Made by a program: the position numbers and the translations under genes
Notes under the pieces: generated by a model
Database searches by the model: none
What the model was told of the DNA's origin: nothing
Seen by the model: the letters and a program-made list of their open reading frames with translations, nothing else
NCBI GenBank assembly: GCA_030600625.1
Contig: JAUVLS010000071.1
Coordinates: 1 to 6,813, forward strand
Length of the DNA: 6,813 bases
Origin: Bacteroidales bacterium
GTDB taxonomy: Bacteria; Bacteroidota; Bacteroidia; Bacteroidales; UBA12077
Direction: 5' to 3'
Shown: piece by piece, positions 1-6,225 of the stretch
Layout of the letters: the number at the start of each line of letters is the position of its first letter
How positions within the stretch are numbered: the stretch's first letter is position 1

Positions 1-106
1 CATCTTCAAGAGAAATTATTTCCCAAATTCCTAAAAGAGAAATAACAGTAATTAGCATAACAAAAGTTATTAAAGTGTACGATGTAATTTTCTTTAAGCT
101 GTTCAT
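1..106 (-). CDS. Small membrane protein, N-terminal part only (3' end beyond left edge)
   Basis: An open frame starts with ATG at 106 and runs off the left edge after 35 codons, so only the N-terminus is seen. It reads MNSLKKITSYTLITFVML and then continues as a hydrophobic stretch to about residue 29, followed by a short acidic end (SLED). That pattern is a short basic cytoplasmic end followed by one membrane helix, either a signal anchor or the first of several helices. The start is supported by a 4-base ATGA overlap with the stop of the ATP-binding protein gene upstream, the usual sign of translational coupling in an operon. I do not recognise the family. Small one- or two-helix proteins can follow importer ATPase genes, but no function can be assigned. 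The gene would be co-transcribed with the importer. It is too short in this window to be certain, but the frame, overlap and hydrophobicity agree. Confidence 0.6.
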   Translation of the reverse strand, partial: MNSLKKITSYTLITFVMLITVISLLGIWEIISLED

Positions 107-1155
107 GTATTTTTAGAATTTAGCCTGCCTGTCGGCAGACAGGTTTGCACTTTCAAATATAAGGATAATTTGTATATAGAATCAAATTCTTGTTTGTTTT
201 CATGTTCAGTTAATTTCCATCTGCAAGAATTATTTGTTGTTTCGATTTTAATATGCTGAATTGATTCATTTCCTTTTTCGACTGAAAGATTTAATCGTTC
301 AAGAGCCTTTTTTGTCCAGTTATAATATATGCCTTCTCCTATTAAACCAATCTTTCCAGCATGTTTTCTATGCATTCTAAAATCGCCTTTTACCTTATCA
401 AAATTAAGATTTGATTTTTCAAAAATCTTATTAAAAGTTTCATTTAGTATAAGGTCTTCCGGTGCGCCCTCAATAATCTTATCATCAAGCATAAGCCAAA
501 TTTTATCCGCTTCCTGGATCGCAATATTTAAATCATGGGTTGAAAAAATTACGGTTTTACTCTCTTGCTTCGATAGTTTATTAAGTAAATGAACTATCTC
601 ATATTTATTGGGTAAATCCAAAAAAGCTGTAGGTTCATCTAATACAATAATCCTGGTATCCTGAGCCAGAGTACGAGCAATCATTACCCTTTGTCGTTCA
701 CCATCACTAATTTCATTAATGTTTTTTCGGGCAAAATCATTCATCCCAACCATCTCAAGTGCTCGTGTTGATTTAATTATATCGCCCGATTGTAATTTAC
801 CAAACCAATTCGTATGTGGAAACCGGCCTAATGAAACTAAATCAAAAACACTTAAATTACTAACATCTACAATTTCTGTTGAAACAAAACTTACCATTCT
901 GGCAAATTCTGTTCTGCTAAATTTTTCTTTTGATTTATCAAAGAAATGAATCTCGCCCTTAATCGATTGTTGTAAACCCGTAATATTTCTTAAAAGAGTG
1001 CTTTTACCTATCCCGTTTTTACCTACAAGAGCAATAAGTTCGCCAGAATTACCAGATAAGTTGATGTCTTTAAAAAGTATATTATTCACTCCCTTTTTAG
1101 AAGGATATCCAATTTCAAGATTGTTTATTTTCAATATGTTATCCTGGCTTTGCAT
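103..1155 (-). CDS. ABC transporter ATP-binding protein, FecE/BtuD type (iron-chelate or vitamin B12 importer)
   Basis: This is the cytoplasmic ATPase that powers the importer encoded by the two genes upstream. The nucleotide-binding domain spans about residues 8-245. It has Walker A GKNGIGKST (45-53), signature motif ISDGERQ (149-155), Walker B IIVLDEP (169-175) with catalytic Glu174, a D-loop at FLDLP, and the switch His207 in STHD. The Q-loop position reads VSFVSTE (88-94), so the usual Gln appears to be Thr93, a variant I associate with Bacteroidota members of this family. About 90 residues (255-335) follow the ATPase core. This C-terminal extension (RKHAGKIGLIGEGIYYNW onward) is longer than the typical 250-260 residue FecE/BtuD. 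The last 15 residues (VQTCLPTGRLNSKNT) are largely encoded by a palindromic repeat and probably are not native. The ATG start lies 5 bp after the permease stop, and the stop overlaps the next gene by ATGA. The family call is firm; the substrate is not. Confidence 0.93.
   Translation of the reverse strand: MQSQDNILKINNLEIGYPSKKGVNNILFKDINLSGNSGELIALVGKNGIGKSTLLRNITGLQQSIKGEIHFFDKSKEKFSRTEFARMVSFVSTEIVDVSNLSVFDLVSLGRFPHTNWFGKLQSGDIIKSTRALEMVGMNDFARKNINEISDGERQRVMIARTLAQDTRIIVLDEPTAFLDLPNKYEIVHLLNKLSKQESKTVIFSTHDLNIAIQEADKIWLMLDDKIIEGAPEDLILNETFNKIFEKSNLNFDKVKGDFRMHRKHAGKIGLIGEGIYYNWTKKALERLNLSVEKGNESIQHIKIETTNNSCRWKLTEHENKQEFDSIYKLSLYLKVQTCLPTGRLNSKNT
124..143. repeat. GC-rich imperfect palindrome inside the 3' end of the ATPase gene
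   Basis: CCTGCCTGTCGGCAGACAGG is a 20-bp near-palindrome with two mismatched position pairs, both of which can be G-T wobbles on one strand or the other. It is much richer in GC than its surroundings. Read on the minus strand it encodes about residues 338-344 (TCLPTGR) of the ATP-binding protein, near the C-terminus. The form resembles dispersed palindromic repeats seen in Bacteroidota genomes. That it is dispersed in this genome is inference, as only one exact copy is in the window; positions 5685-5695 share its first 11 bases with one mismatch. Confidence 0.7.
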
Positions 1156-1160
1156 ATTAT

Positions 1161-2198
1161 TTATGATACCGACGATAATTTTTGATTTCTAATTATAATC
1201 CAGATTACAATAGGAATTCCTACCAAAGCGGTTATTGAATTTATTGGTAATGTTTTTTCATGTCCCGGTACTTGCGAAATAATATCGCTTAACAATAACA
1301 CTATTCCACCAATAATCATCGTTCCAGGCAGTAATGTTTTATGATTTGCAGTTTTGAAAATTATTCGTGCAATATGCGGAACAGCTATTCCAATAAAACC
1401 AATTGGCCCGCAAAAAGCAGTTACACTCCCTGCAAGTAAGCTTGTACTAAAAAAGATTAAAAACCTCGACAAACGAATATTTAAACCCATGCTTTTAGCA
1501 TAATTTTCTCCTACAAGCATTGCATTTAATATCTTTATTAACATGAAAGTAATTAATAAACCTATTACTACGCTTGGAATTAAAACTTTAAGCTGGGTTA
1601 ATGATACACCTCCCAAACTACCCATTGTCCAAACAATAAACACTTTTAACATGGATTCATTACTAAAATATTGCAAAATATTTACAATAGCTGCTGTTGC
1701 ACTTCCAAACATAATTCCAAGAATTAATATGGTCATAATATCCTTAACTCGTGTAGATATAGCTAATATCAGAAATAGAATTAAACCTGAACCTAAGCAT
1801 GCAGCAATAACAATTGTCCAGTTTCCTAAAATTCCTATTTGACTTACAACTGTGAAAGTAGAAATCCCCATAACCAGCAGTGCAACTCCTAAACTTGCAC
1901 CTGCACTTATACCTAAAACATAAGGCCCAGCCAATGGATTTCTAAAAATTGTTTGCATCTGTAAGCCACTTACCGAAAGTGCAAATCCTGCAAATAATGC
2001 TGTTAATGCTTTTGGTATTCGAAAACGATAAATAATGGTTAAATACTCAGGATGATCAGATTGATCGGTAAATATTACTTTAAAAACTTCTTTTACAGGT
2101 ATTTGAACCGAGCCTAAAAGTATATCAAAAATAAATAAAATCAGTAAAGTAACCGATAGCAATATCCAGATAAAAATGACTTGTTTCTTTAACAACAA
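1161..2198 (-). CDS. FecCD/BtuC-family ABC transporter permease
   Basis: This is the inner-membrane channel subunit of a type II importer, expected to work as a homodimer with two copies of the ATPase. At 345 residues it matches the family length and is hydrophobic throughout, consistent with about ten helices. Family hallmarks are visible: RFRIPKALTALFAG (58-71), QTIFRNPLAGPYVLGISAGA (82-101), the cytoplasmic coupling region and following GPIGFIGIAVPHIAR motif (264-278), and a C-terminal PINSITALVGIPIVIWII (318-335). The start is TTG at 2198 (or the next TTG at 2195). The frame is closed by a stop at 2211-2213 and has no ATG before residue 81, so a non-ATG start is needed to keep the first helix. 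It is preceded by a 60-bp gap after the binding-protein gene and followed after 5 bp by the ATPase gene. The cargo (B12, haem or ferric siderophore) cannot be told from the permease alone. Confidence 0.93.
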   Translation of the reverse strand: MLLKKQVIFIWILLSVTLLILFIFDILLGSVQIPVKEVFKVIFTDQSDHPEYLTIIYRFRIPKALTALFAGFALSVSGLQMQTIFRNPLAGPYVLGISAGASLGVALLVMGISTFTVVSQIGILGNWTIVIAACLGSGLILFLILAISTRVKDIMTILILGIMFGSATAAIVNILQYFSNESMLKVFIVWTMGSLGGVSLTQLKVLIPSVVIGLLITFMLIKILNAMLVGENYAKSMGLNIRLSRFLIFFSTSLLAGSVTAFCGPIGFIGIAVPHIARIIFKTANHKTLLPGTMIIGGIVLLLSDIISQVPGHEKTLPINSITALVGIPIVIWIIIRNQKLSSVS

Positions 2199-2258
2199 AA
2201 CAAATAGATTTTATAATTCTTAATTAAGAGTGCTAATTTAATTAAATTCTACGATGAT

Positions 2259-3407
2259 TTATTCAATAACTTTGTAATAAACCAATTGATGATTTGGTAA
2301 TATATTAGGGTGAAAAATTTTAATCATATCTTTCAGAACTATATGTGGTTCAATCAAGCCTGTCTCCCAGTAATCGTTTCCTCCAAATTGATTAATTCTT
2401 AAATTGTTATTATAAATTTTTCCATTTTTAAATGGTTCAAAGCTTTTAAACCGTTCATCAACTTTTAAAATATCACTCTTTTCATTAACGGAACCTGTAT
2501 TAATCCATACTTCAGCATCAGAAGCATTGGCAAAAATTGATTCTATACCAAAGGGCAAACTTTCTCTTGATTCATTTGATTTCCAGATATAATCACCTCC
2601 GGCATCTTTAACCATTTTAGCCATAAAAGATTTACCTCCCGGAACAAACCATGCATCTTTCCACGGTAAACCAAAAAGCACTTTAGGTTTATTATCAATT
2701 TGCTCAGTTAAAACCAAAAGCTTATTATACTCTCGCATTGCTCGATTAAAATATTCATTTGCCTGTTCTTCTTTATCATAAAATAAACCAATCAATTTTA
2801 TCCATTCAAGTTTTCCAAGCGGGTCATCTTCAAGATATTCAGCAATTATCATGGTTTGAATACCTAAATCATTCAATTTTTGATTATACCCAGCCACATA
2901 CCCTCCTACACCATAAGTTATAACCAGGTCAGGCTCTAAACTTATAATTAATTCATAGTTTAAATTATTATCATAGCCAATATCCAAAACTTTATTATTA
3001 TCAATTCTTTTTCTGATCTTAGAATTGTTTACATAATCAGTTCCTGAAACAGCTACAATGCTTTCAGTTTCTTCTAAAATATCGATAAAAGCAATATGGG
3101 TTGTTGATAAACAAATGATCCTGTTAATTGGTGTTCTGATTATTTTATAATTCTCTGTTAATTTGGGATTTTTTTCATTTTTATTTACCAAAGCATATTT
3201 ATATTCTACATCTTCTGCTCCTTGCCATGGATTTTTAATCGTAACAAATTTGCAATTATTCTTCTTCTCAATTGTAAAACCCTTTGCGTACCTTAAATTA
3301 ATTTTATCAAACGGTATATTTTTATCATTATTTAGGTGAGGTTCACTTTTATTCGAACAAGAAGAGATAATAAAAAGTAGTACAAATAAAGAATATCTTA
3401 GTTTCAT
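2259..3407 (-). CDS. ABC transporter solute-binding lipoprotein, BtuF/FepB-like (Peripla_BP_2)
   Basis: This is the periplasmic binding protein that delivers cargo to the permease encoded next. The signal peptide MKLRYSLFVLLFIISSC ends in a lipobox (I14-S-S-C17), so the mature protein is a membrane-anchored lipoprotein. Residues 38-90 form an N-terminal segment (RYAKGFTIEKKNNCKFVTIK, then NPWQGAEDVEYKYALV) that is typical of Bacteroidota members and absent from E. coli BtuF. The Peripla_BP_2 core runs from about residue 93 (NRIICLSTTHIAFIDILEET) to 360. It includes SLEPDLVITYG (156-166), VLFGLPWKDAWFVPGGKSFM (243-262), the DAGG motif (268-271) and a late FKNGKIYN (326-333). At 382 residues it is longer than the usual 250-300 because of the extra N-terminal segment. 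It is first in the operon, with an ATG start at 3407. A cobalamin role is plausible from this architecture and from the nearby DUF4465 gene, but no riboswitch is seen in its leader, so an iron-chelate or haem role remains open. Confidence 0.9.
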   Translation of the reverse strand: MKLRYSLFVLLFIISSCSNKSEPHLNNDKNIPFDKINLRYAKGFTIEKKNNCKFVTIKNPWQGAEDVEYKYALVNKNEKNPKLTENYKIIRTPINRIICLSTTHIAFIDILEETESIVAVSGTDYVNNSKIRKRIDNNKVLDIGYDNNLNYELIISLEPDLVITYGVGGYVAGYNQKLNDLGIQTMIIAEYLEDDPLGKLEWIKLIGLFYDKEEQANEYFNRAMREYNKLLVLTEQIDNKPKVLFGLPWKDAWFVPGGKSFMAKMVKDAGGDYIWKSNESRESLPFGIESIFANASDAEVWINTGSVNEKSDILKVDERFKSFEPFKNGKIYNNNLRINQFGGNDYWETGLIEPHIVLKDMIKIFHPNILPNHQLVYYKVIE

Positions 3408-3443
3408 GTGTTTATAATTTTTTAAAAAACATCCCCTTGTGTG

Positions 3444-3467
3444 AACTAACGGGTTAACCCGTTAGTT
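3444..3467. repeat. Perfect 24-bp palindrome upstream of the binding-protein gene
   Basis: Each half is AACTAACGGGTT followed by its exact reverse complement, so the site is a perfect 24-bp palindrome, 37 bp upstream of the ATG at 3407. As RNA it would form a ten-pair stem with a TTAA loop. It could be a repressor operator, an RNA hairpin in the leader, or a dispersed repeat. Its direct contact with a second palindrome of repeat type favours the last, but this is not decided. A T6 run on the minus strand follows only about 14 bases later, so it is not a classical terminator. Confidence 0.75.
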
Positions 3468-3482
3468 TCCCGAAATTTGGGA
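3468..3482. repeat. Second short inverted repeat directly abutting the 24-bp palindrome
   Basis: TCCCGAAATTTGGGA has TCCC/GGGA arms around an A/T-symmetric centre, with only one G-T pair departing from perfect symmetry. It touches the preceding palindrome with no spacer and is followed by CAGGC. TCCCGAAATTTCGGGA-like palindromes are of the same style as TCCCGATAGCTATCGGGA at 5661-5678, sharing the TCCCGA opening. Confidence 0.55.
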
Positions 3483-3675
3483 CAGGCTATGTGTGTTTCA
3501 TCTGTTTATGTAATTATTTCTGTTAATTTCTGGTATAAAATTAATTTAATAATTCATACATGTACTTATTGTTTAAAAATAAACTACTAAACTTTATTTT
3601 ACTTGAATCGTATATAAAGTTAATAGTTTTTTTATCTTTAAGGGCTAGGCCATTTTACCCTCTTTAACGTATATT

Positions 3676-6186
3676 ATGAGGAATAAGATTTTAAAATTTC
3701 TGATTTTAATATTTATTATCTGCATTAATCATTCAGTTTTTGCAAATTATCTTCAAAGCGATACAGTATATTTTAAAGGAAATCACGATTACCCTCCTTA
3801 CCAGTTATTAGATAAAGAATTAAATCCAACGGGTTTTAGTATTGATTTATTAAAAGCAATAGCACAAACTATGGGTTTAAATATTAACATTGAGTTGGAT
3901 CAATGGGATCAGGTTAGAACAGAATTAGAACAAGGAAAGATTGACGGATTGGCAGCCATGTCTCCTTCACCGGAAAGAAGCAAAGTTGTCAACTTTTCAA
4001 CTTCCTATGTCTCTTTAATATATACTTTATTTATTAGAAAAGGGAGTGAAATAAAATCAATTGAAGATATTACCAACAAACAAATTATAGTTGTAAAAGG
4101 TGATATAATGCACGACTATCTGAGATCAAATCAAACTACAAAATACATAATTCCTGTAAAAGATTACCAGACTGCGTTAAGATTGCTTTCTGCCGGAGAA
4201 TATGATTGTGTTATAATTCCAAAATTATTGGGACAGTTTTCCATAAATGAGTTCAATTTAACTAATATTAGGCCTGTTGGGTCAACAATTCAGCTTGTAG
4301 AATTAGCTTTTGCAGTTAATAAAGATAAACCGGAACTTCTGGCTCAGATTAATGATGGGCTCCAAATTTTAAAATCTACAGGTGAGTACAACCAGATTTA
4401 TAATAAATGGTTCGGGTTTTATGAAAAATCAGATATAAGGACCCAAGTATTTAGAATAATCATATGGCTTTTAGTACCATTTTTAATATTGTTGTTTATT
4501 ATCCTAATATGGTCATGGTCGTTAAGAAAACAAGTTGCATCAAAAACTTCTGAACTACAAAATGAATTGAGTGAACGAAAAAATGCTGAACAACAACTGA
4601 TTCATGAAAAATCATTATTAAGTTCAATGATAAATGCAATTCCTGATTTAATATTTTACAAAAACAAAGACAACATTTATTTAGGTTGTAACAATGCTTT
4701 TTGTAAGTTTAATAATAAGCAAGCCACTGAAATTATTGGCAAAGACGATCATCATGTTTTTCCTGAGAACGAAGCCAAACATTATTTTGAAGAAGATCAA
4801 AAGTTAATTAAAGAAAAGCAGGTTTTTAGAATGGAATCATGGGAAACAAATTCAAAAGGTGAAAGATTTCTCCTTGATGTTTTAAAAGTACCATTTATCG
4901 ACGAGAAAGGAAATCCTTTAGGTATTGTTGGAATATGCCATGATATGACCGAAAGATATAAGATCGAGATAGATCTAAAAAGAGCAAAAGAAAAAGCAGA
5001 AGAATCAGACAAGCTAAAATCTTCGTTCCTGGCAAATATGTCGCATGAAATTAGAACACCGATGAATGCCATTATCGGATTTTCTGATTTGTTAGTTGAT
5101 TCTGACACTCAAATTGATACCAGGGAAGAATTGGTTTCTCATATTAATAATAATTGTAACACTTTACTTCATTTAATTGATGATATTATTGATTTATCAA
5201 GGATTGAAGCCAATGAACTAACAATTTTTATTAAAGATACTGATATTAATAATATCCTTCATGAACTATTCGAAACCTTTAATGAAACTAAGAAAAAAAT
5301 CAACAAAGAACATATCGAAATAAACCTGAATAAATCATCTTTTAAAGAAAACTTTTATTTAAAAACAGACCCGTACAGATTCAGGCAAATTATGATCAAC
5401 CTAATGAATAATGCTTTAAAATACACCGAAACAGGATCTGTAAATTTTGGATATGAAATATTTGATGATACTAAGCTGGTTGAATTTTATATTAAGGATA
5501 CAGGTATAGGAATACCTGAAGAAAAGCAAAAAGAAATATTTCAACGATTTAGTAAAATAGAAACAGATAAATCAAAATTGTACAGAGGAACCGGTTTAGG
5601 GCTTACGATAACCCAAAACCTTATTGAGCGGCTTGGAGGAACAATAAGAGTTGAATCCGATCCCGATAGCTATCGGGAAAATAACCTGCCTGACGATTTA
5701 CATGCCGATAAGCATAACAAGGCAGGAGGTTCTACATTTTATTTTACATTACCATTAGATATCTCTAAAAATATAGAAGTTAGCAATCTTGAAACCCACA
5801 TTGTAAGAGATCCTAAAATCTGGGAGAACAAAACAATTTTAATTGCAGAAGATGAAGAAAGCAATTTTAAATTTTTAGAAATACTTTTATCTAATAAGGG
5901 TATTAACCTGCTTAGAGCAGAAAATGGCTACGAAGCAATTGAAATATGTAAAGAACATAAACAAATAGATTTGATTTTAATGGATATTAAAATGCCGGGA
6001 ATGAGTGGATTAGAAGCAACTATGAAGATAAAGCAAATCAAACCTGAAATCCCAATTATTATCCAAACTGCATATGCTATGCAAAATGATGAAAAAGAAT
6101 GTATTGAAGCCGGGTGTGATGATTATATTGCTAAACCAATCAAAAAAGAAAAAATGTTTTCTATTTTGGCAAAATGGATTAAATAA
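3676..6186 (+). CDS. Hybrid sensor histidine kinase: periplasmic SBP_bac_3 sensor, PAS, HisKA, HATPase, receiver
   Basis: This is an inner-membrane sensor kinase with 836 residues. Domains in order are a signal peptide (1-23, ending HSVFA); a periplasmic SBP_bac_3 domain (about 30-248) with family marks GFSIDLLKAIA, SPSPERSKVVNFS and GEYNQIYNKWFG; one membrane helix (about 258-282); a coiled linker (285-312); PAS (about 313-428, DLIFYKNKDNIYLGCNNAF); HisKA with FLANMSHEIRTP and phosphoacceptor His457; HATPase with N-box Asn579, G1 DTGIGI (608-613), F-box FQRF (622-625) and G2 GTGLGL (638-643); and a receiver (720-836) with E725/D726, phosphoacceptor Asp770, Thr798 and Lys820. All catalytic residues are present. 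Residues 664-684 are an extra stretch before GGSTFYFTLP, encoded by palindromic repeats. There is no DNA-binding domain, so a separate phosphotransfer partner is expected outside the window. The ligand is unknown; SBP_bac_3 domains often bind amino acids or other small organic molecules. The gene diverges from the importer operon and converges with the DUF4465 gene. Confidence 0.95.
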   Translation: MRNKILKFLILIFIICINHSVFANYLQSDTVYFKGNHDYPPYQLLDKELNPTGFSIDLLKAIAQTMGLNINIELDQWDQVRTELEQGKIDGLAAMSPSPERSKVVNFSTSYVSLIYTLFIRKGSEIKSIEDITNKQIIVVKGDIMHDYLRSNQTTKYIIPVKDYQTALRLLSAGEYDCVIIPKLLGQFSINEFNLTNIRPVGSTIQLVELAFAVNKDKPELLAQINDGLQILKSTGEYNQIYNKWFGFYEKSDIRTQVFRIIIWLLVPFLILLFIILIWSWSLRKQVASKTSELQNELSERKNAEQQLIHEKSLLSSMINAIPDLIFYKNKDNIYLGCNNAFCKFNNKQATEIIGKDDHHVFPENEAKHYFEEDQKLIKEKQVFRMESWETNSKGERFLLDVLKVPFIDEKGNPLGIVGICHDMTERYKIEIDLKRAKEKAEESDKLKSSFLANMSHEIRTPMNAIIGFSDLLVDSDTQIDTREELVSHINNNCNTLLHLIDDIIDLSRIEANELTIFIKDTDINNILHELFETFNETKKKINKEHIEINLNKSSFKENFYLKTDPYRFRQIMINLMNNALKYTETGSVNFGYEIFDDTKLVEFYIKDTGIGIPEEKQKEIFQRFSKIETDKSKLYRGTGLGLTITQNLIERLGGTIRVESDPDSYRENNLPDDLHADKHNKAGGSTFYFTLPLDISKNIEVSNLETHIVRDPKIWENKTILIAEDEESNFKFLEILLSNKGINLLRAENGYEAIEICKEHKQIDLILMDIKMPGMSGLEATMKIKQIKPEIPIIIQTAYAMQNDEKECIEAGCDDYIAKPIKKEKMFSILAKWIK
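5661..5678. repeat. Perfect 18-bp palindrome inside the kinase gene
   Basis: TCCCGATAGCTATCGGGA is identical to its reverse complement. It is read in frame as DPDSYRE across residues 662-668 of the kinase, immediately after the conserved GGTIRVES strand of the HATPase domain. GC content and symmetry stand out from the AT-rich coding background. It probably is an inserted palindromic element. Confidence 0.75.
5685..5726. repeat. Nested inverted repeat inside the kinase gene
   Basis: The outer arms CCTGCCT (5685-5691) and AGGCAGG (5720-5726) are exact reverse complements, and an inner pair ATGC (5702-5705) / GCAT (5712-5715) lies between them, so a two-tier hairpin is possible. It begins CCTGCCTGACG, matching CCTGCCTGTCG of the repeat at 124 in 10 of 11 bases. 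In frame it encodes about residues 670-684 of the kinase (from NLPDDLHADKHNKAG), a stretch absent from the usual HATPase domain. Confidence 0.6.
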
Positions 6187-6225
6187 TATAATTATTGAAC
6201 TTTGATACTGAACAAATACATTAAA

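Larger units (their letters stand above)
3408..3675. promoter_or_regulatory. Divergent intergenic region between importer operon and kinase gene
   Basis: This 268-bp AT-rich gap must hold the promoters for both divergent units. The half nearest the binding-protein gene carries two palindromes (3444-3482) and a T6A6 tract (3418-3429). The half nearest the kinase has a weak AGGG/CCCT inverted repeat (about 3641-3661) just before its start. I could not find a convincing Bacteroidota promoter (TTTG near -33 with TAnnTTTG near -7) on either strand. I also found no cobalamin-riboswitch B12 box (GCCACTG or its complement). Confidence 0.5.

Noticed and set aside
329..1842. Plus-strand open frames opposite the ATPase and permease genes (329-592, 719-949, 998-1192, 1543-1842)
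   Set aside because: They lie wholly or almost wholly antisense to well-supported genes and their translations show no recognisable domain.
2218..2248. AT-only palindromes in the gap between binding-protein and permease genes (TCTTAATTAAGA and AATTTAATTAAATT)
   Set aside because: They are low-information A/T sequence, expected at this base composition; no GC stem or T-run marks a terminator.
3557..3564. TACATGTA as an operator
   Set aside because: An 8-bp palindrome is common by chance in AT-rich DNA and nothing else supports it.
3641..3667. Leader hairpin just before the kinase start (AGGG...CCCT)
   Set aside because: Only a four-base stem with a long loop; too weak to list as a feature.
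4797..5108. Minus-strand open frame inside the kinase gene
   Set aside because: It is antisense to the PAS/HisKA coding region, which has intact motifs; its translation shows no recognisable domain.
6187..6225. Possible bidirectional terminator between the convergent kinase and DUF4465 genes
   Set aside because: The 39-bp gap has no inverted repeat of useful length followed by a T-run.
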